A stretch of DNA of 64,000 nt from assembly GCF_029846255.1 (NCBI RefSeq), contig NZ_JARVWQ010000002.1:372001-436000 (forward strand). The letters are read 5' to 3'. The translations under genes and the position numbers were made by a program. The DNA comes from Amnibacterium sp. CER49 (GTDB lineage Bacteria > Actinomycetota > Actinomycetes > Actinomycetales > Microbacteriaceae). Positions 38,368 to 47,036 of the stretch are shown here, one piece after another. The notes under the pieces are model-generated. The model had not been told where the DNA came from, ran no database searches, and saw only the letters and a list, made by a program, of their open reading frames with translations. The number at the start of each line of letters is the position of its first letter. Positions within the stretch are counted from its first letter, which is position 1.

Positions 38368-40806
38368 GTGACCCTGAGTCCCGCCGAGCGCTACACCGCG
38401 TCGCGGCAGCGCCGGTCGCATCCGGCGACGCACGCCTTCCGCGAGCAGCTCGCCTTCGACCTCGATCCGTTCCAGGTCGAAGGCTGCCAGGCGATCGAGG
38501 ACGGCCAGGGCGTGCTCGTCGCGGCACCCACGGGCGCGGGCAAGACGATCGTGGCGGAGTTCGCCGTGTACCTCGCGATGGCGTCGCCGCGCGAGAAGGT
38601 CTTCTACACCGCGCCGATGAAGGCGCTGTCGAACCAGAAGTACAACGAGCTCGCCGAGCTCTACGGGTCGGACGACGTCGGGCTGCTGACGGGCGACACC
38701 GCCGTGAACCCCCGGGCGCGGGTCGTCGTCATGACGACCGAGGTGCTCCGCAACATGCTCTACGCCGAGAGCGACCTGCTGCACGACCTGTCGTACGTGG
38801 TGATGGACGAGGTGCACTACCTCGCCGACCGCTTCCGCGGGGCCGTGTGGGAGGAGGTGATCATCCACCTGCCGCAGGAGGTGCGGCTCGTGTCCCTGTC
38901 GGCGACCGTGTCGAACGCCGAGGAGTTCGGCGACTGGCTGAACACCGTCCGCGGCGACACGCGCGTGGTCGTCTCGGAGGAGCGTCCGGTGCCGCTCGAG
39001 CAGCACGTGCTCATGCGCACGAAGCTCGTCGACCTCTTCGACTCGACGCGGAACGCCTCCGGGGGAGCCGCGAAGGTGAACCCCGAGCTGCTGCAGATGG
39101 CCCGCTACAGCGGGCGCACCCTGTCCGCCCGGCAGATGCAGGACGTCGGGCGCTACCACTCGAAGGGCGGCCGGCCGCAGCGGTTCGGCATGCCCCGCAC
39201 CGACGTGGTCCGCCTGCTCGGCGACCACAACCTGCTGCCCGCGATCTTCTTCATCTTCAGCCGCAACGGCTGCGACGCCGCGGTGCGGCAGGCGATGCGC
39301 GACGGCATCCGGCTCACCGAGGCGTGGGAGCGCGACGAGATCCGCGCCATCGTCGACGACCGCTGCCGGACGCTGATGGACGAGGACCTCGCGGTGCTCG
39401 GCTACTGGGAGTGGCTCGAGGGCCTCGAGCGCGGCGTCGCCGCGCACCACGCCGGCCTGCTGCCCGCCTTCAAGGAGGTCGTCGAGGAGCTGTTCCAGCG
39501 CAAGCTCGTCAAGGTGGTGTTCGCCACCGAGACGCTCGCCCTCGGCATCAACATGCCCGCCCGCACCGTCGTGCTCGAGCAGCTCGAGAAGTTCAACGGC
39601 GAGGGTCGGGTGCCGATCACGCCGGGGGAGTACACGCAGCTCACGGGCCGAGCGGGGCGGCGCGGCATCGACGTCGAGGGCCACAGCGTCATCGTCTGGC
39701 AGGAGGGGCTCGATCCGCAGGCGATCGCCTCGCTCGCCTCGCGGCGCTCCTACCCGCTCAACTCGTCGTTCCGGCCGACCTACAACATGGCCGTGAACCT
39801 CATCGAGCGGTACGGCCGCGAACGCACCCGCGCGATCCTCGAGTCGTCCTTCGCGCAGTTCCAGGCCGACCGCGCCGTCGTCGACCTCGCGCGCAAGGTG
39901 CGGCAGCAGGAGGAGTCGCTCGGGGGCTACGAGCGGGCGATGCAGGACGAGACGGGCGCGTCCGGCGACGTCACCGAGTACGCCGCGATCCGCCGCGAGA
40001 TCAGCGACCTCGAGAAGGCCGGCGCCAGGCCGGGCGACCAGAGCGCCCGGACCAGGGAGCGGCGGCAGCGCGAGCTCGCCGAGCTCCGCCGCCGCATGCG
40101 GGCCCATCCCGCTCACACGTCGCCACGCCGGGAGGAGCTGTCGCGCTGGGCCGAGCGCTGGTGGCGGCTGAAGCGGCAGACCGAGCACCTCCAGGGGCAG
40201 ATCGCCACCCGCACCGGTGCGGTCGCCCGCATCTTCGACCGGGTCACCGACGTGCTGCTCACGCTCGACTACGTGCGGGCGGAGGACTCGGGGCTCGCCA
40301 TCACGACGCACGGCCGCGCCCTCGCACGGATCTACGCGGAGCGCGACCTGCTGCTCGCCGAGAGCCTGCGCCGCGGGGTCTGGCACGGCCTCGACGTGCC
40401 CGCGGTCGCCGCGCTCGCCACGACGTTCGTCTACGAGGCGCGCCGCGAGGAGGGACCGGTCAACGAGCGCTGGCTGCCGAAGGGACCGTTCCGCGACGCG
40501 TGGAACCGGCTCGAGGGGCTCTGGGAGCGCCTCGACGACCTCGAGCGCTCGCACGGCCTGCCCGGGTCGAGCACGCCGTCGGTCGGGCTCGTGAGCGCGA
40601 TGCACCGCTGGGCGCGGGGCGGGGCGCTCGATGCGGTGCTCCGCGAGGCGGATCTCGCCGCGGGCGACTTCGTGCGCTGGACGAAGCAGGTCGTCGACCT
40701 GCTCGACCAGGTCGACCAGGTCGCCGAGGGGCAGACCTCGCGCACCGCGCGCCAGGCGATCGAGGCGATCCGCCGCGGGATCGTGGCGTACTCGAGTGTC
40801 GGTTGA
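38368..40806 (+). CDS. helY: Ski2/Mtr4-like DEAD/DEAH helicase HelY
   Basis: An 812-residue superfamily 2 RNA helicase. Motif I APTGAGKTIVAEFAV (about residues 52-66), Ia APMKALSNQKYNEL, II MDEVHYLAD, III SLSATVSN, and VI QLTGRAGRRGID are all present. The C-terminal third has the DSHCT/rRNA-processing helicase arm region typical of Mtr4/HelY. It acts on structured RNA, probably in decay or rRNA processing. The position after tatC is conserved in actinobacteria. GTG start; the 3' end overlaps lnt by 11 nt. Confidence 0.93.
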   Translation: MTLSPAERYTASRQRRSHPATHAFREQLAFDLDPFQVEGCQAIEDGQGVLVAAPTGAGKTIVAEFAVYLAMASPREKVFYTAPMKALSNQKYNELAELYGSDDVGLLTGDTAVNPRARVVVMTTEVLRNMLYAESDLLHDLSYVVMDEVHYLADRFRGAVWEEVIIHLPQEVRLVSLSATVSNAEEFGDWLNTVRGDTRVVVSEERPVPLEQHVLMRTKLVDLFDSTRNASGGAAKVNPELLQMARYSGRTLSARQMQDVGRYHSKGGRPQRFGMPRTDVVRLLGDHNLLPAIFFIFSRNGCDAAVRQAMRDGIRLTEAWERDEIRAIVDDRCRTLMDEDLAVLGYWEWLEGLERGVAAHHAGLLPAFKEVVEELFQRKLVKVVFATETLALGINMPARTVVLEQLEKFNGEGRVPITPGEYTQLTGRAGRRGIDVEGHSVIVWQEGLDPQAIASLASRRSYPLNSSFRPTYNMAVNLIERYGRERTRAILESSFAQFQADRAVVDLARKVRQQEESLGGYERAMQDETGASGDVTEYAAIRREISDLEKAGARPGDQSARTRERRQRELAELRRRMRAHPAHTSPRREELSRWAERWWRLKRQTEHLQGQIATRTGAVARIFDRVTDVLLTLDYVRAEDSGLAITTHGRALARIYAERDLLLAESLRRGVWHGLDVPAVAALATTFVYEARREEGPVNERWLPKGPFRDAWNRLEGLWERLDDLERSHGLPGSSTPSVGLVSAMHRWARGGALDAVLREADLAAGDFVRWTKQVVDLLDQVDQVAEGQTSRTARQAIEAIRRGIVAYSSVG

Positions 40807-42415
40807 CGTCCTGCCGGAGCGGGCGGTGCGCGAGACGGTGAGCGCGTCCGGCCCGGTCCCTGCGACAGCGCGGTTCACCGCCCCGCTCCCCGTCGCGCTC
40901 CTGCTCGCGGCGCTCGGCGGCGGCCTCACCGCGCTCGCGTTCCCCGCGCCGAACGTCTGGCTGCTCGTGTTCCCCGGGGTCGGGCTGCAGCTCGCCGCGC
41001 TCCGGGGGCGCGGCCTCTGGACCGGCGCGCTGGTCGGGTTCGCCGCCGGGCTCACGTTCTGGTTCTCGCTGATCTCGTGGATCACGCTGTTCCTCGGCGC
41101 GGTGCCGCTGCTCGCCCTCGGCACCTTCGAAGCGCTGAACATGGCCGCAGGTGGCGGCCTCATCGCTCTCGCGTACCGGTCGGTGCCGCTGCTCTGGCGC
41201 TCGCGGTGGGGACGGGTCGGCGTCACGCCGCTCGTCGTCGCGCTCGCCTGGACCTGCCGCGAGGTGGTCGCGTCGACCTGGCCCTACGGCGGCTTCGCCT
41301 GGGGGCGCCTCGCGCTCAGCCAGTCGACGAGCCCGTTCGCGCCCCTCGCGGCCTGGACGGGCCTCACTGGGCTGTCGTTCGTGCTCGCCTGGCTCACGGC
41401 GTTCGGTCTCGCGGTGCTCGTGGAGCCGTCGGGCCGCTTCGGCGCGCTGCACCGGCGATCGCTCGACCTCTGGCTGCCGAGGGCCGCCGCGATCGCCGTC
41501 GCGTTCGGCCTCGTGCTCGCGGTGCCCCCGTTCCGGCCGACCGAGCAGGGCGTGCTTCGGGTGGCGGCGGTGCAGCCGAACACGCACGCGGGCTACTTCG
41601 ATCCGCGGAACGACCCGTCGAAGAACCTCGACGCGACGGTGCAGGCGACCGTTCCCGTGCTCGGCCGCGGCGCCGAGCTGGTCGTCTGGCCCGAGGGGGC
41701 GAGCGAGGGCGACCCCTTCGCCGACCCGTCGATCCGGACGCGCTTCGACAGCGTCGCGTCACTCGCGCAGGCGCCGCTGCTCGCCGGGGCGATCACGGTC
41801 CGCGACGGGGTCTACCGCAACTCGTCGATCCTCTGGCGAGCAGGGGAGGGGATCGTCGGGCTCTACGACAAGGTGCACCCGGTGCCCTTCGCCGAGTACG
41901 TGCCCGACCGCGCGTTCTGGACGCCGTTCGCGCCCGACCTGCTGAAGCTGATCGGCCGCGACTACGCCATCGGCACGCGCTCTCCGGTGCTCGACGTGGG
42001 CCGGGCGAGGATCGGCGTCGACATCTGCTTCGACATCGCCGACGACGGCCTGATCCTCGGCTCGGTCGCCGACGGCGCGCAGCTGCTCGTCGGGCAGACG
42101 AACAACGCCGACTTCGGCACGACCGAGGAGAACCAGCAGCAGCTCGCCATCGCCCGGCTGCGGGCCATCGAGACCGGGCGCAGCGTCGTGACCGTCTCGA
42201 CGGTCGCCTCCACGACGATCATCGCGCCCGACGGCGCCACGATCGACGCCGCGAAGCCCTTCACCCGGGCGGCCCTGCTCGACGCGGTGCCGCTCGCGAC
42301 GGGCACGACCCCGGCCGTGGCCTTCGGCATCGGCCTCGGCATCGTGCTCGCGGTGCTCGGCGGCGTGCTGCCCCTGCTGCTCGCGGCGCTCGCGCGGCCG
42401 CTGCGCCGCCGCTGA
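40796..42415 (+). CDS. lnt: Apolipoprotein N-acyltransferase
   Basis: A 539-residue membrane enzyme that N-acylates the N-terminal cysteine of lipoproteins. Several hydrophobic helices (residues about 25-240) precede an extracytoplasmic nitrilase domain with the catalytic Glu in VVWPEGASEG (about 300), Lys in LYDKVHPVPFAEYVP (about 359) and Cys in GVDICFDIADDG (about 411). A final helix closes the protein. Lnt in Gram-positives is confined largely to high-GC groups. GTG at 40796 overlaps helY; GTG codons slightly downstream are alternatives. Confidence 0.92.
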   Translation: MSVDVLPERAVRETVSASGPVPATARFTAPLPVALLLAALGGGLTALAFPAPNVWLLVFPGVGLQLAALRGRGLWTGALVGFAAGLTFWFSLISWITLFLGAVPLLALGTFEALNMAAGGGLIALAYRSVPLLWRSRWGRVGVTPLVVALAWTCREVVASTWPYGGFAWGRLALSQSTSPFAPLAAWTGLTGLSFVLAWLTAFGLAVLVEPSGRFGALHRRSLDLWLPRAAAIAVAFGLVLAVPPFRPTEQGVLRVAAVQPNTHAGYFDPRNDPSKNLDATVQATVPVLGRGAELVVWPEGASEGDPFADPSIRTRFDSVASLAQAPLLAGAITVRDGVYRNSSILWRAGEGIVGLYDKVHPVPFAEYVPDRAFWTPFAPDLLKLIGRDYAIGTRSPVLDVGRARIGVDICFDIADDGLILGSVADGAQLLVGQTNNADFGTTEENQQQLAIARLRAIETGRSVVTVSTVASTTIIAPDGATIDAAKPFTRAALLDAVPLATGTTPAVAFGIGLGIVLAVLGGVLPLLLAALARPLRRR

Positions 42416-42420
42416 ACGAG

Positions 42421-42459
42421 CGAGGCGCCCGGCCGCGGGATCCGCGGGCGGGCGCCTCG
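42421..42459. terminator. Nested hairpin between convergent lnt and rbpA
   Basis: Outer 11-bp perfect stem CGAGGCGCCCG (42421-42431) / CGGGCGCCTCG (42449-42459) and an inner 6-bp CCGCGG-GAT-CCGCGG hairpin. It begins 6 nt after the lnt stop and ends 18 nt before the rbpA stop. It has no T-tract, and is likely a bidirectional terminator. Confidence 0.65.
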
Positions 42460-42476
42460 AAGCGCGTCGACGAGGC

Positions 42477-42848
42477 CTACGAGGCCTTCTTGTCGTTCAG
42501 CTTGCCGCGGCGAGCGCGGAGGTACTGGAGCCGCTCCTCGAGCAGCTCCTCGAGCTCGGCGCGCGTGCGGCGCTCGAGCAGCATGTCCCAGTGGGTGCGA
42601 GCCGGCTTCGCCTCCTTGACGGTCGACTCGACGAGCGACCCGTCCTCCTCGAGCAGACGGCCCTCCTGCCCGGTCTTCGGGTTCGTCCAGCGCTCCGGGA
42701 TCTCGGCGTCCGCCGCGAAGGGCACCGAGAAGACGGCTCCATCCGTGGTGCGGAACTGCCGGACCGCCCGCTCCGTGAAGACGACGCCCTCCTCGCTCTG
42801 CAGGCTCTGCCCGCCGAGTCGCATGCCGCGCAGACTCCGATCAGCCAT
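42477..42848 (-). CDS. rbpA: RNA polymerase-binding protein RbpA
   Basis: A 123-residue actinobacterial transcription factor that binds RNA polymerase and principal sigma factors and stabilises the open complex. The N-terminus MADRSLRGMRLGGQSLQSE, the core domain FSVPFAADAEIPERW and the C-terminal sigma-interacting KPARTHWDMLLERR are all present. The protein contains no cysteine at all, so it cannot bind zinc as reported for some relatives. A SigR-type promoter may lie upstream. Confidence 0.95.
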   Translation of the reverse strand: MADRSLRGMRLGGQSLQSEEGVVFTERAVRQFRTTDGAVFSVPFAADAEIPERWTNPKTGQEGRLLEEDGSLVESTVKEAKPARTHWDMLLERRTRAELEELLEERLQYLRARRGKLNDKKAS

Positions 42849-42882
42849 GTGCTTTCCCCTTCCTCCCCGAGATGCCCGGTAT

Positions 42883-42908
42883 AACGGGCGTTCGTGCCCG
42901 GGACTTCC
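42883..42908 (-). promoter_or_regulatory. Possible SigR/SigH-type promoter of rbpA
   Basis: On the minus strand GGAAGT is followed after 17 nt by GTT, about 35 nt before the rbpA start. This resembles the GGAAT/GGAAC-N17/18-GTT promoters of thiol-stress sigma factors, which control rbpA in Streptomyces. It could be chance in GC-rich DNA. Confidence 0.35.
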
Positions 42909-42995
42909 AGGGTTCGGTGTTTCCCAGAGGTCTCCCAGAGGCTGTCCACCGAGCGGGAGCGGGACGTGCGGGAGGCGTGCAGCGCTCCCGATGCC

Positions 42996-43718
42996 TCATC
43001 GCAGCGCGCCGGCGGCCAGGTCGGGGCGGTCGGTGACGACGCCGTCGGCACCCCGGTCGACGAGCCACCGCATGCGCGCGGGGTCGTTCACGACCCAGTA
43101 GTGCACCTCGACGCCGGCCGCGTGCGCCATCGCGAGGAACCGTTCGCTCGTGGGATCGAAGACCGGAGTCGTGAGCGGCAGCTGCACCGCGTCGACGCGG
43201 GCGAGCGCCGCGGTGACGACCGGCTGCAGCCGCGTCGCGGCGCCGAGCAGGGCGCCCGCGACGCCGGTGCTCGACGCCGAGGTGGCGACCGGTGGCAGCA
43301 GAGCGAGCGCGGCTCGGCGCCGGGTGCCGCGGAACGACGTGATGAGCACGCGCTCGGCGGCACCCGCCTCGCGGATCGCTCGGGCGAGCGGTGCGGCGGC
43401 GGCCAGCGCCTTCACGTCGACGTTGAACCGCGCGGTCGGGAGCGCAGCGAGCGCCTCGGCGACCGTCGCGACCGCGGGCAGCCGGTGCCGGAGCTCCGCG
43501 AGGGTCAGGCCGTCGATCTCGTCGTCGCCGAGGCGCGGGTCGTGCACGAGCACCGCCTCGCCGTCGGCCGTCGCGCGGACGTCGGTCTCGAGGTGCGTGG
43601 CACCGGCCTCCAGCGCCGCACGGAAGGCGGCGACGCTGTTCTCGGGCGCGTCGAGCGTCAACCCGCGGTGGGCGAGGATGCGGGGGAGCGGCCCGTCGAA
43701 GAACCCGGTGCGGGTCAC
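42996..43718 (-). CDS. Glycerophosphodiester phosphodiesterase
   Basis: A 240-residue TIM-barrel enzyme hydrolysing glycerophosphodiesters to glycerol 3-phosphate. Diagnostic segments are AHRGLTLDAPENSVAAF (catalytic His), HLETDVRATADGEAVLVHDP (metal Glu/Asp and second His), FNVDVKA and YWVVNDPARMRWLVDRGADGVVTDRP. It has no signal peptide, so it is cytosolic. GTG at 43718 overlaps the SPFH gene stop as GTGA, placing it last in an NfeD-SPFH-GDPD operon. Confidence 0.94.
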   Translation of the reverse strand: MTRTGFFDGPLPRILAHRGLTLDAPENSVAAFRAALEAGATHLETDVRATADGEAVLVHDPRLGDDEIDGLTLAELRHRLPAVATVAEALAALPTARFNVDVKALAAAAPLARAIREAGAAERVLITSFRGTRRRAALALLPPVATSASSTGVAGALLGAATRLQPVVTAALARVDAVQLPLTTPVFDPTSERFLAMAHAAGVEVHYWVVNDPARMRWLVDRGADGVVTDRPDLAAGALR

Positions 43719-44722
43719 GCCGTCGCGGCGGGCGCCGCGGGCTGCTCCACGGGCTCCGGGACGGCCGAGGGGTGCGGCGGCCGGATCGAGGACGGCGCGG
43801 CCGGTGCGGGCGCCGATCCCTGCCCGGGTTCCTGGCCCGCGCCGGGCTTGAACGCGGCACCGAGCCCACGGAGCGCCTCGGACAGCTCGGAGGGCACGAT
43901 CCACACCTTGTTCGCCTGGCCCTCCGCGATCTTCGGCAGCGTCTGGAGGTACTGGTAGGCGAGCAGCGAGCTGTCGGGCCTGCCGGCGTGGATCGCGTCG
44001 AACACCGTGCCGATGGCCTTCGCCTCGCCCTCGGCGCGCAGCACGCGGGCCTGCGCCTCGCCCTCGGCCTGGAGGATCGCCGCCTGCCGCGAGCCCTCGG
44101 CCTGCAGGATCGCGGCCTGCTTGCCACCCTCGGCGGTGAGGATCTGCGCGCGGCGGCTGCGCTCGGCGCGCATCTGCTGCTCCATCGAGTCCTGGATGGA
44201 GGCGGGGGGCTCGATCGACTTCAGCTCGACCCGGTTGACGCGGATGCCCCACTTGCCGGTCGCCTCGTCGAGCACGACGCGCAGCTGCCCGTTGATGTTG
44301 TCGCGGCTCGTCAGGGTCTCCTCGAGGTTGAGGCCGCCCACGACGTTGCGGAGCGTCGTCGTGGTGAGCTGCTCGACGGCCACGAGGTAGTTCGCGATCT
44401 CGTAGGTGGCGGCTCGCGCGTCGGTGACCTGGAAGTACACGACCGTGTCGATCGAGACGACGAGGTTGTCCTCGGTGATGACGGGCTGCGGCGGGAACGA
44501 CACCACCTGCTCGCGGAGATCGATGAGCGGTCGCATGCGGTCGATGAACGGCACGAGCACGTTGAGGCCCGGCAGCAGCGTCTTCTGGTAGCGCCCGAGC
44601 CGCTCGACGACCCCGGCCCGCGCCTGCGGCACGACGCGGATGGCGCGGACGAGCACCGTGATCACGAGGACCACGACGACGAGCGCGAGCAGCACGAGCA
44701 CGGTCTGGACGACGTCGATCAT
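43715..44722 (-). CDS. SPFH/band 7 membrane protein (QmcA/stomatin-like)
   Basis: A 335-residue protein with one N-terminal membrane helix (residues about 5-27), an SPFH/PHB domain (VVPQARAGVVERLGRYQKTL to about 200), and an Ala/Glu-rich coiled coil with imperfect AEGxxQAAILQ repeats (about 205-245). A Pro/Ala-rich tail follows. Family members organise membrane microdomains and are typically paired with NfeD, as here. The start overlaps the nfeD-like gene by 1 nt. Confidence 0.94.
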   Translation of the reverse strand: MIDVVQTVLVLLALVVVVLVITVLVRAIRVVPQARAGVVERLGRYQKTLLPGLNVLVPFIDRMRPLIDLREQVVSFPPQPVITEDNLVVSIDTVVYFQVTDARAATYEIANYLVAVEQLTTTTLRNVVGGLNLEETLTSRDNINGQLRVVLDEATGKWGIRVNRVELKSIEPPASIQDSMEQQMRAERSRRAQILTAEGGKQAAILQAEGSRQAAILQAEGEAQARVLRAEGEAKAIGTVFDAIHAGRPDSSLLAYQYLQTLPKIAEGQANKVWIVPSELSEALRGLGAAFKPGAGQEPGQGSAPAPAAPSSIRPPHPSAVPEPVEQPAAPAATA

Positions 44723-45210
44723 CAGGTCTCCTGGCGCGGGATCGCGCGGGTCGGGGCGGGCGTCACCACGGCGGTGGCGCCATCGACCGCGAGCACGACG
44801 AGGCGGTCGTCCGCCTCCACCGGGACGCGGACGTGGGCGGGGTCGAGCCTCGCGCTCCAGGTCTCGCCGTTGGCGAGCCGAGCGAGCCCCCGCCCGTCGG
44901 TGAAGGCCGACGTCGCACGCGCCGACATGCCCTGGAGGGCGTCGATGCCGGTGGGCAGCGGGTCGCGCTTCGCGTGCAGCCGCCGGATCAGCGGCGGCCG
45001 CAGCCCGAGCAGCAGCAGTGCGGAGACGACCGCTGCGCCGACGATCTGCAGCGGCCACGGCAGGCCGAGCAGCCAGGTGCCGAGGCCGCCGACGAGCGCC
45101 CCGCCGGCGAGCATGAGGAACACGAGGTCGAGCGACACGATCTCGAGCACGACGGCCAGCACGACCACCACGAGCCACGCGAGCGGGGCGACGAGCGAGG
45201 GTTCGGGCAT
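44722..45210 (-). CDS. NfeD family membrane protein
   Basis: A 162-residue protein with three hydrophobic segments (about residues 5-22, 24-45, 47-66) followed by a C-terminal OB-fold NfeD domain (LQGMSARATSAFTDGRGLARLANGETWSAR). It is the short NfeD form without the ClpP-like protease part. It works with the SPFH protein encoded next, with which it overlaps. The ATG at 45210 starts directly before the first membrane helix and is preferred to the longer frame. Confidence 0.9.
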   Translation of the reverse strand: MPEPSLVAPLAWLVVVVLAVVLEIVSLDLVFLMLAGGALVGGLGTWLLGLPWPLQIVGAAVVSALLLLGLRPPLIRRLHAKRDPLPTGIDALQGMSARATSAFTDGRGLARLANGETWSARLDPAHVRVPVEADDRLVVLAVDGATAVVTPAPTRAIPRQET

Positions 45211-45283
45211 GGTGTTCGGGGTCTCTGACGGTGTCGGTTGCGGCGAAGGTAGCACCGGGGAGCGACGGGTAGTGTCGTTTCGC

Positions 45284-46060
45284 GTGACGAACGCACCAGC
45301 CCCCGGCTCGCTCGCCGGCAAGCGCGCCCTGATCACCGGTTCCTCGCGCGGCATCGGCGCCGACACCGCCAAGCTGCTCGCCGCGGCCGGCGCGTCCGTC
45401 GTCCTGAACTACCGCGACGAGCGCAAGGCCCGTCGGGCCGACAAGCTCGTCGCCGATATCGAGGCCGCCGGCGGCACGGCCTTCGCGGTCCGGGCCGACC
45501 TCACGGACGACCCGGCCGTCGCCGCGCTGCTCGAAGCGGTGCGCGAGCGGCTGGGCGGTCTCGACCTGCTCGTGCTGAACGCCTCCGGCGGCATGGAGTC
45601 GGGCATGGCCGAGGACTACGCCCTCAAGCTGAACCGCGACGCGCAGGTCGGGGTGCTCCGTGCGGCGCTGCCGCTGATGCCCCCCGGTGCTCGCGTCGTC
45701 TTCGTGACGAGCCACCAGGCGCACTTCATCCGCACCACACCGACGATGCCGGAGTACGAGCCCGTGGCCCGCAGCAAGCGGGCGGGCGAGGACGCGCTCC
45801 GCGAGCTGCAGCCCGAGCTCGCCGAGGCGGGCGTCGAGCTCGTCGTGGTCTCGGGCGACATGATCGAGGGCACGATCACCGCGACGCTGCTCGAGCGGGC
45901 GAACCCGGGTGCGATCTCGTCCCGGCGCGAGTCGGCGGGCAAGCTGTACAACGTGGGCGAGTTCGCCGCCGAGGTCGCCGCGGCCGCGGTCGACCCCGTG
46001 CCGGAGGGCTCCACCCGCTACGTGGGCGACACGAGCGCGTTCACGCCCGAGGGCGCGTGA
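45284..46060 (+). CDS. SDR family protein with altered active site
   Basis: A 258-residue short-chain dehydrogenase-like protein. The cofactor motif ITGSSRGIG (residues 17-25) and a VTSHQ serine (Ser143) are present. At the YxxxK position the sequence is V161-A-R-S-K165, so the catalytic Tyr is missing (nearest Tyr158), and NNAG is replaced by NASGG. It may be a non-classical enzyme or a binding protein. GTG start, 8 nt after TAGTGT, probably leaderless; the stop overlaps the NUDIX gene by 4 nt. Confidence 0.87.
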   Translation: MTNAPAPGSLAGKRALITGSSRGIGADTAKLLAAAGASVVLNYRDERKARRADKLVADIEAAGGTAFAVRADLTDDPAVAALLEAVRERLGGLDLLVLNASGGMESGMAEDYALKLNRDAQVGVLRAALPLMPPGARVVFVTSHQAHFIRTTPTMPEYEPVARSKRAGEDALRELQPELAEAGVELVVVSGDMIEGTITATLLERANPGAISSRRESAGKLYNVGEFAAEVAAAAVDPVPEGSTRYVGDTSAFTPEGA

Positions 46061-46599
46061 AGGAGCGATCGACCGCCCGTCTGGTCGTCGCCGATCCGAC
46101 CGGCGCGGTCCTGCTGTTCCTCACCTACGGGCCCGACCACGCCGAGCCGCCCCGCTGGATCACGCCGGGCGGGGGCGTCGATCCCGGTGAGGACTTCGCC
46201 GCGGCCGCGGTCCGCGAGCTGCGCGAGGAGACGGGGCTCGTCGTCGAGGCGGTCGGCGAGCCGTTCCGCATCGACGACCTCGCGGTCGACCCGCGGTGGC
46301 ACGAGTACGAGCTCGGGCACTGGGCGTGGTTCGCGCTGCGCACCGAGCGGTTCGCGCCGAGCGACGCCGGGTGGATGCCCGACGAGCGGGAGGACATCCT
46401 CGGCTCCCGCTGGTGGACCGCCGACGAGCTGGTGGCGTCCGGCGAGCGGTACGAGCCCGGCGACCTGCCGGACCTCATCCGCACCGGTCTCGCCCGGCTC
46501 GAGGAGGGTGCGGACTCGACCCCGCCGCTGACGATCGGCCCCGGCTCCCCGACGGCAGGGGATCAGGCGTCGCCCGCGTCCTCGGTCCAGGAGCGGTAG
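46057..46599 (+). CDS. NUDIX hydrolase
   Basis: A 180-residue pyrophosphohydrolase. The Nudix box is clear at about residues 35-57 (GGGVDPGEDFAAAAVRELRE then ETGL). The fold is otherwise standard, with WWTADEL near residue 122. The substrate, a nucleotide diphosphate derivative, cannot be deduced. GTG at 46057 overlaps the SDR gene as GTGA. The low-complexity C-terminus runs 37 nt into the convergent MarR gene. Confidence 0.92.
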   Translation: MKERSTARLVVADPTGAVLLFLTYGPDHAEPPRWITPGGGVDPGEDFAAAAVRELREETGLVVEAVGEPFRIDDLAVDPRWHEYELGHWAWFALRTERFAPSDAGWMPDEREDILGSRWWTADELVASGERYEPGDLPDLIRTGLARLEEGADSTPPLTIGPGSPTAGDQASPASSVQER

Positions 46600-47036
46600 G
46601 CCGCCGTCACGCGCTCGAGGTAGGCGCGGATCACCTCCCGCTGCTCATCGTCGAAGCCCTCGACCACCGCGTCGAGCTCGGCGAGCAGCCCGGAGAGCTG
46701 TGCCATCACCGCGGTGCCGGCGGCGGGGGAGGCGTGCAGCTCGATGCGGCGACGGTCGACCGCGGACCGCGTGCGGTCGAGGTGCCCGGCGCGCTCGAGG
46801 CGGTCGACGAGCTCGGTCGTCGCGCTGGGGGAGAGGCCGAGTCGCTCGCTCAGCTCACGGGCGCCGAGCGGATCCGGCGCGAAGGAGACGTGCTCCATCG
46901 CGGCGAGGTCGGTGGGGTGCATCGCCATCCGCCGGGCGAGCGCGAGCTGCGCGTCGGTGACCGCGGTCTGCAGGTGCCGGAGCGCGACGGTCTCGGGCGC
47001 GACCGCCTGTCGCGGTCCACGTTCCTGCTCGGCCAC
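46563..47036 (-). CDS. MarR family transcriptional regulator
   Basis: A 157-residue winged-helix regulator. The DNA-binding part is LGARELSERLGLSPSATTELVDRLERAGHLDRTRSAVDRR (residues about 57-96) with the wing DRRRIELHAS, flanked by dimerisation helices. GTG at 47036 has AAGGAG 7 nt upstream. Target genes are unknown. It overlaps the 3' end of the NUDIX gene in a convergent arrangement, so antisense interference is possible. Confidence 0.92.
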   Translation of the reverse strand: MAEQERGPRQAVAPETVALRHLQTAVTDAQLALARRMAMHPTDLAAMEHVSFAPDPLGARELSERLGLSPSATTELVDRLERAGHLDRTRSAVDRRRIELHASPAAGTAVMAQLSGLLAELDAVVEGFDDEQREVIRAYLERVTAAYRSWTEDAGDA

